This document shows, piece by piece, positions 9,990-20,042 of a stretch of 64,000 nt of DNA. Source of the DNA: Citrobacter sedlakii NBRC 105722 (GTDB lineage: Bacteria; Pseudomonadota; Gammaproteobacteria; Enterobacterales; Enterobacteriaceae); assembly GCF_000759835.1 (NCBI RefSeq), contig NZ_BBNB01000003.1, positions 186,001-250,000 on the forward strand, given 5' to 3'. A program made the position numbers and the translations under genes. Every line of letters starts with the position of its first letter. The first letter of the stretch is position 1. The notes below the pieces were generated by a model. The model searched no databases. It was not told the origin of the DNA and saw only the letters and a list, made by a program, of their open reading frames with translations.

Positions 9990-11018
9990 ATGACGCAGGA
10001 TAACGACGTAAAACGCCCCACTCAGGAACTTGAACACCAGCCGATCCCAAAGGTCGACACGACTGAAGCCATTGAGACCCCGAAGCAGGAAAGCAGCAAC
10101 CCGACGCTGAAAAAGTTGACCACCACGGTGGAACAGATCCAGCGCATTCCGATGATTGCGCATCTGATCCGCGCGACTGAGCGCTTTAACGACCGCCTGG
10201 GCAATCAGTTTGGCGCGGCCATCACCTACTTCTCGTTTCTGTCGATGATTCCGCTTCTGATGGTGTCGTTTGCCGCCGCCGGTTTTATCCTCGTCTCTCA
10301 TCCCACGCTGTTGCAGGATATCTTTAATAAGATCCTGATGAACGTCAGCGACCCGACGCTGGCCGCCACGCTGAAAAGCACCATCAATACCGCGGTGCAG
10401 CAGCGTACCACCGTTGGCCTGGTGGGACTGGCGGTGGCCCTCTATTCGGGGGTGAACTGGATGGGTAACCTGCGTGAGGCGATACGCGCGCAGTCGCGTG
10501 ACGTATGGGAACGCACGCCGCAGGATCAGGAAAAAATCTGGATAAAGTACCTGCGCGATTTTATCTCGCTGATCGGGCTGTTGGTCGCGCTGATTATTAC
10601 GTTGTCGATAACTTCGGTTGCGGGTTCGGCGCAACAAATGATTATTTCGGCGCTGTATCTGGACAACATTGAATGGCTGAAACCGGCCTGGCGTCTGATT
10701 GGCCTGACGATCTCTATCTTCGCCAACTACCTGTTGTTCTTCTGGATTTTCTGGCGTCTGCCGCGCCATCGTCCGCGCAAAAAAGCGCTAATTCGCGGAA
10801 CGTTTATTGCGGCGATTGGCTTTGAGGTGATCAAAATCATCATGACCTATACCCTGCCCGCGCTGGTGAAATCGCCGTCCGGCGCCGCATTTGGCTCGGT
10901 GCTGGGGCTGATGGCGTTCTTTTACTTTTTCGCCCGCCTGACGCTGTTTTGCGCCGCGTGGATCGCCACCGCCGAATACAAAGACGACCCGCGTATGCCG
11001 GGCAAAAGCCACCGCTAG
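9990..11018 (+). CDS. yhjD: Inner-membrane protein YhjD, YihY/BrkB family
   Basis: Polytopic inner-membrane protein of about 342 aa with six likely membrane helices after a polar N-terminal tail of about 70 residues. In E. coli a point mutation in yhjD suppresses lethal loss of Kdo on lipid A, so a role in lipopolysaccharide precursor export has been proposed; the normal substrate is unproven. The start at 9990 (MTQDNDVKRP) matches E. coli; an in-frame ATG at 9963 would add nine residues. The conserved segment RFNDRLGNQFGAAITYFSFLS opens the membrane domain. Confidence 0.93.
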   Translation: MTQDNDVKRPTQELEHQPIPKVDTTEAIETPKQESSNPTLKKLTTTVEQIQRIPMIAHLIRATERFNDRLGNQFGAAITYFSFLSMIPLLMVSFAAAGFILVSHPTLLQDIFNKILMNVSDPTLAATLKSTINTAVQQRTTVGLVGLAVALYSGVNWMGNLREAIRAQSRDVWERTPQDQEKIWIKYLRDFISLIGLLVALIITLSITSVAGSAQQMIISALYLDNIEWLKPAWRLIGLTISIFANYLLFFWIFWRLPRHRPRKKALIRGTFIAAIGFEVIKIIMTYTLPALVKSPSGAAFGSVLGLMAFFYFFARLTLFCAAWIATAEYKDDPRMPGKSHR

Positions 11019-11326
11019 AGGCGGTATCGACGTGCCGGATAGCGACTCGCTCATCCGGCCAGCTAAGGCCGACCAGGCATGGACTTCCGCCAGCACTCAT
11101 TGATTCAGCATATAAATCCAGGCCGTAACTTTTATTTAACCAAGAACCAGTTTTATCCACTAAGTTTACAATTATGTGAAGCATTTCATGGACGTGAAAT
11201 CTAAGGCGTAAAAATTATCCGCTTTTTGCCCATTTTTTAGCCATCCCACTACATTGTTACAGATTGAAATGTCGCTTTTGCTGTGCGTAATATGGCCTTT
11301 CGTTCGCCAAAAAATAAGAAAATTGT
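11019..11326. other. Intergenic region yhjD/yhjE
   Basis: A 308-bp gap. A REP palindrome (GTGCCGGATAGCG...CTCATCCGGCC, 11033-11060) follows yhjD. The remainder, about 11100-11326, is AT-rich and presumably carries the yhjE promoter. No gene is supported. Confidence 0.6.
11033..11060. repeat. REP element downstream of yhjD
   Basis: GTGCCGGATAGCGACTCGC followed by TCATCCGGCC forms the usual REP stem-loop just past the yhjD stop codon. Confidence 0.75.
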
Positions 11327-12649
11327 ATGCAAGCAACAGCCACCACGCTCGACAATGAACAGGAACACACGCCGGTCAACTCGCGTAATAAAGTCGTCGT
11401 CGCCTCACTCATTGGCACCGCCATTGAGTTCTTCGACTTCTACATTTACGCCACCGCCGCGGTGATTGTTTTCCCACATATCTTCTTCCCGCAGGGCGAC
11501 CCGACAGCCGCCACGCTGCAGTCGCTCGCCACCTTCGCCATCGCCTTTGTCGCGCGTCCCATCGGCTCCGCGCTGTTTGGTCATTTTGGCGATCGGGTGG
11601 GGCGTAAAGTGACGCTGGTGGCGTCGCTGCTAACCATGGGGATTTCAACGGTTATCATCGGCCTGCTGCCAGGCTATGCCACCATTGGTATCTTCGCGCC
11701 GCTGCTGCTGGCGCTGGCGCGTTTTGGTCAGGGTCTGGGACTCGGCGGCGAATGGGGCGGCGCGGCGCTGCTGGCCACCGAAAACGCGCCGCCGCGCAAG
11801 CGCGCGTTATACGGTTCGTTTCCGCAGTTGGGCGCGCCGATTGGCTTCTTCTTTGCCAACGGCACTTTCCTGCTGCTCTCCTGGCTGCTGACCGACGAGC
11901 AGTTTATGACCTGGGGCTGGCGCGTGCCGTTTATCTTCTCGGCAGTGCTGGTGATCATCGGCCTGTACGTTCGCGTGTCGCTGCATGAAACACCGGTCTT
12001 CGCCAAAGTCGCCGCAGCGAAAAAACAGGTCAAGATCCCGCTCGGTACGCTGTTGACTAAACATGTGCGCGTGACAATCCTCGGCACCTTTATCATGCTG
12101 GCGACCTACACGCTGTTTTATATTATGACTGTTTATTCAATGACCTACAGTACCGCAGCCGCTCCCGTTGGGCTGGGCATGCCGCGTAATGAGGTGCTGT
12201 GGATGCTGATGATGGCGGTCATTGGTTTCGGCGTAATGGTCCCCATTGCAGGTCTTCTCGCGGATGCGTTTGGGCGTCGTAAGAGCATGGTGATTATTAC
12301 CAGCCTGATCATCCTCTTTGCCCTGTTCGCGTTTAAACCGTTGCTCGGTTCCGGAAACCCGGTGCTGGTGTTTGCTTTTCTGCTGTTGGGGCTGAGCCTG
12401 ATGGGGCTGACCTTTGGCCCGATGGGTGCGCTGCTGCCAGAGCTATTCCCCACGGAAGTACGCTACACCGGCGCGTCGTTCTCCTATAACGTGTCGTCGA
12501 TTCTTGGCGCGTCGGTGGCGCCGTATATCGCCGCATGGTTGCAGTCAAACTATGGGCTGGCCGCCGTGGGTCTTTATCTGGCATCAATGGCCGCGCTGAC
12601 CCTGATTGCGCTGCTGTTAACGCACGAGACGCGTCATCAGTCGCTGTGA
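11327..12649 (+). CDS. yhjE: MFS metabolite:H+ symporter YhjE
   Basis: Inner-membrane transporter of 440 aa with 12 predicted helices, from the metabolite:H+ symporter branch of the major facilitator superfamily (relatives carry shikimate, proline/betaine or citrate). The family loop motif GHFGDRVGRK follows helix 2, and the second-half motif GLLADAFGRRKS is also present. Sequence is nearly identical to E. coli YhjE, whose substrate is not established. The start ATGCAAGCAACAGCC at 11327 matches E. coli. Confidence 0.95.
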   Translation: MQATATTLDNEQEHTPVNSRNKVVVASLIGTAIEFFDFYIYATAAVIVFPHIFFPQGDPTAATLQSLATFAIAFVARPIGSALFGHFGDRVGRKVTLVASLLTMGISTVIIGLLPGYATIGIFAPLLLALARFGQGLGLGGEWGGAALLATENAPPRKRALYGSFPQLGAPIGFFFANGTFLLLSWLLTDEQFMTWGWRVPFIFSAVLVIIGLYVRVSLHETPVFAKVAAAKKQVKIPLGTLLTKHVRVTILGTFIMLATYTLFYIMTVYSMTYSTAAAPVGLGMPRNEVLWMLMMAVIGFGVMVPIAGLLADAFGRRKSMVIITSLIILFALFAFKPLLGSGNPVLVFAFLLLGLSLMGLTFGPMGALLPELFPTEVRYTGASFSYNVSSILGASVAPYIAAWLQSNYGLAAVGLYLASMAALTLIALLLTHETRHQSL

Positions 12650-12655
12650 GTCGTT

Positions 12656-12733
12656 GGCCGGATGGCGCTGACGCTTATCCGGTCATCCTGTGTGCCTTCC
12701 CGACAGCCCGGCAAGCATAGCGCCGCCGGGCAA
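12656..12733. repeat. Paired REP elements (BIME) between yhjE and yhjG
   Basis: Two REP palindromes in succession: GGCCGGATGGCG...CTTATCCGGTC (12656-12684), and AGCCCGGCAAGC...GCCGCCGGGC (12705-12731). They fill the gap between convergent genes. Confidence 0.8.
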
Positions 12734-12747
12734 CGCGGCGAAGGACA

Positions 12748-14808
12748 TTATTTCTTCATCTGGGTCAAAATCGTTCGGCACTGATTCGCCTCGCCTTCAG
12801 AGGGCGAAATCAGCGCTAACAGCGCAGCGGCTGGGGTGACCAAAGTCGCCAGCGCAGCGGCGACGGCCCCACGCGCGATCAGCGGCCCCGCCTTCACCCC
12901 GGCCTGCGGATTTTTGAAGGTGCCGCGCACGTACAGCGGCGAGCGCAGAGTAATAATGCGGATCCCTTTACTTTCCGGATCAATGGTTAAATCGAGTTGC
13001 TCAGACGCGAAGCTCGCCGTTCCGGTAATGTTGATCAGCGCATTCTCGGTATCAAAAGCGAAAATCTGCGGGCGCGCCACGCCGTTAACGATATCCAGAT
13101 TGGCTGCCGCGCAGTTCACCCGTACCTCATCGTCGCCAAAAATCTGCCCGACAATGTAGTTACCGACGTTCAGCCCGACGATCTCCATCAGGTTGCGGCT
13201 GATTAAACCGTCGTTCATCAGCAGTTTCAGGTTGCCATTGCTGTTGCCAAGCAGCGCCGCCACGGAGTTCCCGGTGCCGCGAAACTCGGCGTCACCGTTC
13301 ATCTCGCCCAGCGTCTTCTGCATCAGTTCAACATCCGGCATCAGCTCTTTCAGTTTCAGACGGCGCGCCTGAATATCCGCCCGTCCGTGCATAGGCTTTT
13401 TATCACCTTCCAGATGGATGTTGGCGTTGATGCTGCCGCCTGCCAGGCCAAACTTCAGCGGCTGCAGACGCAGATCGGCGTTTTTCAGGATGATATGGGT
13501 AGAGAGATCGCTAATCGGCAGGCTGCTACCGTGCTCAATGCGCCGTCCTTTGAAGCGCACGTCGGCGTCCATGACGTCCCACTTATCGGTTTCAAAACGG
13601 TCATAGGGCAGCACTTTGTCCGCAGGCTGGACGCTTTTTTCACCCTTTTTCTGTTCTGAACGCCGGGTCTGTTCGGCTCCTTTGCCGGAATCGACGCCAA
13701 TCAGCGGGCCTAAATCCGCCAGACGCAGTTGGCGAGACTCCAGATCTCCTTCCAGCTTCGGACGCGGTTTACCGGTGGTATAGGTGAGCGAGCCGTGAAT
13801 GTCGCTGTCGCCAATCTGTCCGTTGAAGCCGCGGTAGTCATAGACCGAGGATTTTTCGCTGTCGATTTTCGCCACCAGCCTGCCATCGGTTTCAAACGGC
13901 GGCGTATCCGGCAAGAGGACGCCGGTCAGGTCATACAGTTCCGCCAGCGAATCGCCGGAAAACGTAAGCTGTAAATCGACGCCGCCCATTTTCATCGGGT
14001 CGTTCACCACTCCGACAAACGCCACGCGGGTATTTCCGGAACGAAAATCAGCCTGCACCGGGAATGGCGCATCAGCGCTACGCAGCGCCAGCATACCGCC
14101 GATTTTCCCCGTCCCGCTGAGCGGTTCGCCGTTATAACGCCCTTTCGCCTTCAGGCCGAAAACGTAATCCTCAACGTTGGCGTTTTCATTTTTACCTTTG
14201 CTTCCCGTCACTTCGCTAAACGGAAGTGGTTTACCCAGCGGATCGACAAGGATCTCAATATCCGCCTTGCTGACGTTGTCATCAATGGCGATCCGCCCCT
14301 GATCGAAAAGGATGTTGTCGAGGCGGAAAGACCAGGAAGACGGCTTCGCGTTGGGATCTTTTTGTTCATCCCCGGCGAGATCAAACGTCCAGTTATTGTT
14401 TTTCTCCGTCAGACGAATCAGCCGCGCGTCGGGCTTCACCAGCTTGATCCACGGTAGCCACACGGTTTTCGTGAGCAATGCCAGCGGGGCAATCGTCGCT
14501 TCAACACGAGGCAGATGCACCATCGTCACTTCGGGGATATCCGGCGGGTTGCCAAGGATAATATCCTCGGCGTGGATGTGCGGCCACGGCACCCAGCTTC
14601 GCCAGCCGGTTTCCTGTTTCTGACGCTCCCACACCACGCCTAAATCGCCGCGAATGGCGAACGGACGGTTCAGTTCCGCAGAGACTTTCTGGTTGATGGT
14701 CGGTTTGAGTCGGTTCCAGTCAAATGTCGCGATCAGGACGATGAGCACGACGATCAACAACAAGAAAGTCCCTGTTACAGCGGCGGTAATTTTGCCTGCT
14801 CTGGTCAT
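12748..14808 (-). CDS. yhjG: AsmA-family inner-membrane protein YhjG
   Basis: A 686-aa protein with one N-terminal membrane anchor (residues about 8-30) and a long periplasmic region carrying AsmA domains at both ends. AsmA-like proteins form bridge-like structures implicated in phospholipid transport to the outer membrane, and YhjG is a lesser-studied member. The ATG at 14808 is preceded by GAGGAAG at proper spacing and gives the E. coli length. The frame also allows a GTG at 14823 with no better signal. Confidence 0.94.
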   Translation of the reverse strand: MTRAGKITAAVTGTFLLLIVVLIVLIATFDWNRLKPTINQKVSAELNRPFAIRGDLGVVWERQKQETGWRSWVPWPHIHAEDIILGNPPDIPEVTMVHLPRVEATIAPLALLTKTVWLPWIKLVKPDARLIRLTEKNNNWTFDLAGDEQKDPNAKPSSWSFRLDNILFDQGRIAIDDNVSKADIEILVDPLGKPLPFSEVTGSKGKNENANVEDYVFGLKAKGRYNGEPLSGTGKIGGMLALRSADAPFPVQADFRSGNTRVAFVGVVNDPMKMGGVDLQLTFSGDSLAELYDLTGVLLPDTPPFETDGRLVAKIDSEKSSVYDYRGFNGQIGDSDIHGSLTYTTGKPRPKLEGDLESRQLRLADLGPLIGVDSGKGAEQTRRSEQKKGEKSVQPADKVLPYDRFETDKWDVMDADVRFKGRRIEHGSSLPISDLSTHIILKNADLRLQPLKFGLAGGSINANIHLEGDKKPMHGRADIQARRLKLKELMPDVELMQKTLGEMNGDAEFRGTGNSVAALLGNSNGNLKLLMNDGLISRNLMEIVGLNVGNYIVGQIFGDDEVRVNCAAANLDIVNGVARPQIFAFDTENALINITGTASFASEQLDLTIDPESKGIRIITLRSPLYVRGTFKNPQAGVKAGPLIARGAVAAALATLVTPAAALLALISPSEGEANQCRTILTQMKK

Positions 14809-14884
14809 GTTCTGCTTCCTCACTTCTTCCCTTGCCTGTCCTAAAGATAGTCCAGCCAGGCGGATTTACCGGAAACAGCCTGAT

Positions 14885-15652
14885 TTAATGCGACAAATTC
14901 ACCTCATCCAGACAGGCAAAAGGTCGCGGACGAGAGAGGAAATAGCCCTGAGCGGCATACGCGGGCGAGCGCTGTACGTCTCGCCACTCTTCCTGCGTCT
15001 CGACACCTTCTACGATAACGCCACGGCAGTAGCGGTTCATCAGCTGTAGCAGTTGGGTGAAGAGGTTACGCCCTTCTGACGTCTGACGAAGCAACACAAA
15101 CAGCTCGCGGGCTATCTTAATAAAATCGTAGCGCACTTCGCTGAGGGCGGAAAAGTTAGCCATCCCGGTGCCGAAGTCATCCAGCCACAGCGGTCCTGCC
15201 TCGCACATCGAGGCAAACGAGGCCTCTTTCGGCAGACGGATGTGTTCCACCAGCTCAAAGCGCAGCCAGGGCATACGCTCGATATTCTGCAGGATCTGCG
15301 GATACTCGCGCAGAGCGATTAAGGTCGGGCCATCAACGTTGACGGACGCCAGAAGCGCGTGACGCTGGAAAAAGTCTGCCTTTTGTTCAAGTAGGCAGAG
15401 CTGCTCTTTTATCACCTCAATACGCTGGCGTACCGCCACTTCAGCAAAATAACGGTCGGGCGCAATGCGTTGCGCGGGATTATCCGGATGCGTGACCACC
15501 GTCAGAAGCTCCACCGCCAACAGACGCCCGTTGGTCTGATAGATAGGCTGAAAAGTGTAAGCGCGCTCACACTGCAGCCAGTAGCGACGCTCCTGCAAGC
15601 ATTCAGGGCTCGCTGCGGACGTGCTTAGCTGCTGGATAATCTGGTTTATCAT
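14885..15652 (-). CDS. pdeH: Cyclic-di-GMP phosphodiesterase PdeH
   Basis: Stand-alone cytoplasmic EAL-domain enzyme (255 aa) that degrades c-di-GMP. In E. coli and Salmonella it is the main phosphodiesterase keeping c-di-GMP low so that flagella can turn. The signature Glu is in VELLTVV (ELL in place of EAL, as in E. coli). The remaining catalytic motifs are intact: SVNVDGPT, ELVEHIR, LDDFGTG, IKIARELF and VEGVET. The start at 15652 (MINQIIQQL) matches family length. A sigma-28 promoter 49 bp upstream puts it in the flagellar class 3 regulon. Confidence 0.97.
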   Translation of the reverse strand: MINQIIQQLSTSAASPECLQERRYWLQCERAYTFQPIYQTNGRLLAVELLTVVTHPDNPAQRIAPDRYFAEVAVRQRIEVIKEQLCLLEQKADFFQRHALLASVNVDGPTLIALREYPQILQNIERMPWLRFELVEHIRLPKEASFASMCEAGPLWLDDFGTGMANFSALSEVRYDFIKIARELFVLLRQTSEGRNLFTQLLQLMNRYCRGVIVEGVETQEEWRDVQRSPAYAAQGYFLSRPRPFACLDEVNLSH

Positions 15653-15700
15653 CGCCGATGTCCCGTGATTAAGTGTGTGGCTGCCCGGACTCGTCAAGGG

Positions 15701-15727
15701 TTATCGGCCTTCGCGCGAAGAACTTTA
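15701..15727 (-). promoter_or_regulatory. Sigma-28 (FliA) promoter of pdeH
   Basis: Read on the minus strand, TAAA, 15 bases, then GCCGATAA is an excellent match to the flagellar sigma-28 consensus. It explains co-expression of PdeH with late flagellar genes, as is known in E. coli. Confidence 0.85.
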
Positions 15728-15881
15728 TGCTGCGTCACACGCAAAAACGACAACAGTCAGGAAAAAACAACGCAGAATACGGACTGGCTCAAAAAAATAA
15801 TGGAACGTTGTTTTAATATGATTGACCACCAAACAGCCACAGCGCACACTAACGTTAATTTTTCCAGGTAGGTTCACGACT

Positions 15882-16811
15882 ATGTCCAAAAAGATTGCCG
15901 TGATTGGCGAATGCATGATCGAACTGTCACAGAAAGGCGCTGACGTTCAGCGCGGCTTCGGTGGCGATACGTTGAATACTTCCGTTTATATTGCCCGCCA
16001 GGTTGACGCTGCGGCGCTTTCCGTTCACTACGTCACGGCGCTGGGCACGGACAGTTTCAGCCAGCAGATGCTGGACGCCTGGCACGGTGAAAACGTCGAT
16101 ACCTCGCTGACCCAGCGTATGGAAAACCGTCTGCCGGGGCTGTACTACATTGAGACCGACAGCAGCGGCGAACGCACGTTTTATTACTGGCGCAACGAGG
16201 CCGCGGCGAAATTCTGGCTCGAGAGCGAGCAGTCTGCGACGATCTGTGAAGAACTGGCGACGTTTGATTATCTCTACCTGAGCGGCATTAGCCTGGCGAT
16301 CCTCAGCCCGGGCAGCCGTGAAAAGCTGTTGTCCCTGCTGCGCGAGTGCCGCGCTAACGGCGGCAAAGTCATTTTCGACAACAACTATCGTCCGCGTCTG
16401 TGGACAAGCAAAGAAGAAACGCAGCAGGTGTATCAGCAGATGCTCGACTGCACCAATATCGCCTTCCTGACGCTGGATGACGAAGACGCGCTGTGGGGCG
16501 TCAAACCCGTAGAAGAGGTGATTGCGCGGACGCACGCCGCGGGCGTAGAGGAAGTGGTGGTGAAACGCGGGGCGGATTCCTGCCTGGTGTCTGTTGCGGG
16601 ACAAGATCTGATTGACGTCCCGGCGGTAAAACTGCCGAAAGAGAACGTCATTGATACCACCGCCGCAGGGGACTCGTTCAGCGCAGGATATCTGGCCATT
16701 CGCCTGACCGGTGGCGATACCGTAGCGGCTGCGAAGCGCGGACACCTGACCGCCAGCACGGTAATACAGCATCGCGGGGCGATTATCCCGCGCGACGCAA
16801 TGCCGCAGTAA
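15882..16811 (+). CDS. kdgK: 2-dehydro-3-deoxygluconokinase
   Basis: Cytoplasmic PfkB/ribokinase-family enzyme that phosphorylates 2-keto-3-deoxygluconate to KDPG, feeding the Entner-Doudoroff aldolase during growth on hexuronates and pectin breakdown products. At 309 aa with start at 15882 (after AGGTAGG), it matches E. coli KdgK. The PfkB signature DTTAAGDSFSAGYL near the C-terminus holds the catalytic Asp. A paralogous sugar-acid kinase, kguK, lies 39 kb away in this window. Confidence 0.97.
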   Translation: MSKKIAVIGECMIELSQKGADVQRGFGGDTLNTSVYIARQVDAAALSVHYVTALGTDSFSQQMLDAWHGENVDTSLTQRMENRLPGLYYIETDSSGERTFYYWRNEAAAKFWLESEQSATICEELATFDYLYLSGISLAILSPGSREKLLSLLRECRANGGKVIFDNNYRPRLWTSKEETQQVYQQMLDCTNIAFLTLDDEDALWGVKPVEEVIARTHAAGVEEVVVKRGADSCLVSVAGQDLIDVPAVKLPKENVIDTTAAGDSFSAGYLAIRLTGGDTVAAAKRGHLTASTVIQHRGAIIPRDAMPQ

Positions 16812-16822
16812 GCCATTCACCG

Positions 16823-16852
16823 TTGCCCGGTAGCATTACGCTTACCGGGCCA
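16823..16852. repeat. REP-like hairpin between kdgK and yhjJ
   Basis: TTGCCCGGTAGC...GCTTACCGGGCCAA is a strong stem-loop of REP type between two convergent genes and may terminate both. Confidence 0.65.
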
Positions 16853-16865
16853 ACAGAATTGCAGG

Positions 16866-18359
16866 TTACTGCGCGGCCGGAATATCCGTGACTTCCGGAT
16901 GCGCATCATCCGTTTCAACCGTCGCCGCCGCCGCGCTCACCGGGGCCATAATCTGATCCCACGTGGCCTGCAGTTCCTTCATGTTAAATTCCGGTTCTCC
17001 CTTCGGCTGCAGCAGAATCAAAGCCATCTCCTGAGACAGTTGCTGACGCAGGCTTTGGTTCATCATCTCCACGGTCAGACCATTAAGAAAGTCCTGACGC
17101 AGACGCTGATACTGCTCCGGCGCGATATCCACCACCTGATTTTGCAAAGAACGCAAGCGCTGGCTGATTAAAATGTCAGTATCAGTGCGGGCATAGGTGG
17201 CAAAAAGCTTTTGTAGCTCCAGATTCTTCTGCGCCACCAGCGCGTTGAACTCGTCTTCCGGCAAACCGTTATCGCGCACTTTCGCCAGTTCGCGCGCCAC
17301 GGTGCCTAAATTGGCGTTGAGCTTATCGTTCGGCGATTCAATATTGATGGCGCACTGAGCGCGCAGAAACAGCACGCGGCAGTCAAAGCCGAGGCCGATA
17401 TCTTTAGCATTGTTCTTACTCAGCGCCTGCTGTACGTGCCAGAACAGCGCCTCTCGCGCCAGATCCGCGCGCCAGTAGCGCAGCAGCGCGGATGACTCGC
17501 GAATCGGCTGCCACGGCGTATCCCACATGACTGACAAACGATCCTGGCGCACGGCGTCGGTCATGATGCTCACCGCCTCAGCGCGCAGCGGCGACAGCGT
17601 CGGCACTGGCGCAGGCGTTTCGCGTTTGCCCTTCAGTTCGCCAAACGTTTTGTTGATTTGCTCAGCTACCGTCCGCGCGTCGACGTTACCGACAATAATC
17701 AGCGTCATCGCGTCCGGGGTATACCATTTCTGGTAAAAATCGTGGATTTTCGCCGCATCGATCGGCTTCTTCAGCGGTTCAGCGGGATCGTGGCCCAGCA
17801 GCGCGGAGCCTTTCAGCCGGTAGCGCCACCAGCCTTCTTTGGTATCGACCGGCAGCGTAGTGACCATATCTTCGCTATTGATCGCATGGTTCACCGTTTC
17901 CGGGGTGATCGCCAGTTTGCCCATCGTATTCGCCAGATAGGTCAGCGACTCTTTCAGCAGATCGTTACGGTTGTTGGGCAGGCTGAGATTGTATTGCGTG
18001 GAGTCATAGGAGACGGTAACGGGCGGCATTGGACGCTTGGGGTCGAAACCCTGTTGCCAAAGCGAACGCGCCTGGGTGGCGTCCAGTCCGCCGCTCTGGG
18101 TTAACGCAATACGAGGAATAATATGACTGAAACCGCTCTGTTGCGTACTTTCGGTGAGCGAACCGGTATTTACCAGCAGGCGGACCTCAATGCGGTCGCT
18201 GGGGCGCTGCGGGGTGGCTAACACTTGCCACTGTAATCCATTCGCCAGCGTCCCCTGTTGCCATGCCGGGTCAGGCTGGAGCGCATCTGCCTGCACATAG
18301 CCAGCAGTGGCCATCATCAGCAAACCGCCCGCTATAAGTCGAATTTTTGTGCCCTGCAT
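16866..18359 (-). CDS. yhjJ: M16-family peptidase-like periplasmic protein YhjJ
   Basis: A 497-aa secreted protein with an N-terminal signal peptide (cleavage near AGYVQADA). The fold is that of the M16 (pitrilysin/processing peptidase) family. The zinc-binding motif HxxEH of active M16 enzymes is not present: the corresponding segment after QQSGF reads SHIIPRIAL. It is therefore probably catalytically inactive, as for E. coli YhjJ. Such proteins can act as non-catalytic partner subunits, but no partner is adjacent. The start is the ATG at 18359. Confidence 0.93.
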   Translation of the reverse strand: MQGTKIRLIAGGLLMMATAGYVQADALQPDPAWQQGTLANGLQWQVLATPQRPSDRIEVRLLVNTGSLTESTQQSGFSHIIPRIALTQSGGLDATQARSLWQQGFDPKRPMPPVTVSYDSTQYNLSLPNNRNDLLKESLTYLANTMGKLAITPETVNHAINSEDMVTTLPVDTKEGWWRYRLKGSALLGHDPAEPLKKPIDAAKIHDFYQKWYTPDAMTLIIVGNVDARTVAEQINKTFGELKGKRETPAPVPTLSPLRAEAVSIMTDAVRQDRLSVMWDTPWQPIRESSALLRYWRADLAREALFWHVQQALSKNNAKDIGLGFDCRVLFLRAQCAINIESPNDKLNANLGTVARELAKVRDNGLPEDEFNALVAQKNLELQKLFATYARTDTDILISQRLRSLQNQVVDIAPEQYQRLRQDFLNGLTVEMMNQSLRQQLSQEMALILLQPKGEPEFNMKELQATWDQIMAPVSAAAATVETDDAHPEVTDIPAAQ

Positions 18360-18580
18360 GTGAACCCCTGATCAACAATCCTGGTAATAAAAAGACAGCC
18401 CTGCGAAGGCCAGTCTGAATATGACGTAAAAACACTTCGTGTTAGACCGCAAGAACATGGAAATGTCACGGCAGAAGTGAAATAAACCCAATGCCTTCAT
18501 GTTGAAGGATTAAGGTGCAGGGGTCAATTATGCGCAGGAGCCCGCAGCCCCACAAGGGACTGCGGTCATAAGACGTGAGA

Positions 18581-19924
<1,344 letters not shown>

Positions 19925-20042
19925 TTAAAATAACACCCGGACAACACGACAGAAATGCACCTGGATCATAATTGAAACAAAAATGTTAAAAACTTTGAAC
20001 TGGCTCGCATAAGCCGGGCCTTTTTAAAGTTTTGTAATTACG

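Noticed and set aside
9909-10769. 286-codon open frame opposite yhjD
   Set aside because: Antisense to yhjD; rich in Arg, Gln and His, with no family resemblance.
15927-16820. 297-codon open frame opposite kdgK
   Set aside because: Antisense shadow; kdgK on the plus strand carries all the family motifs.
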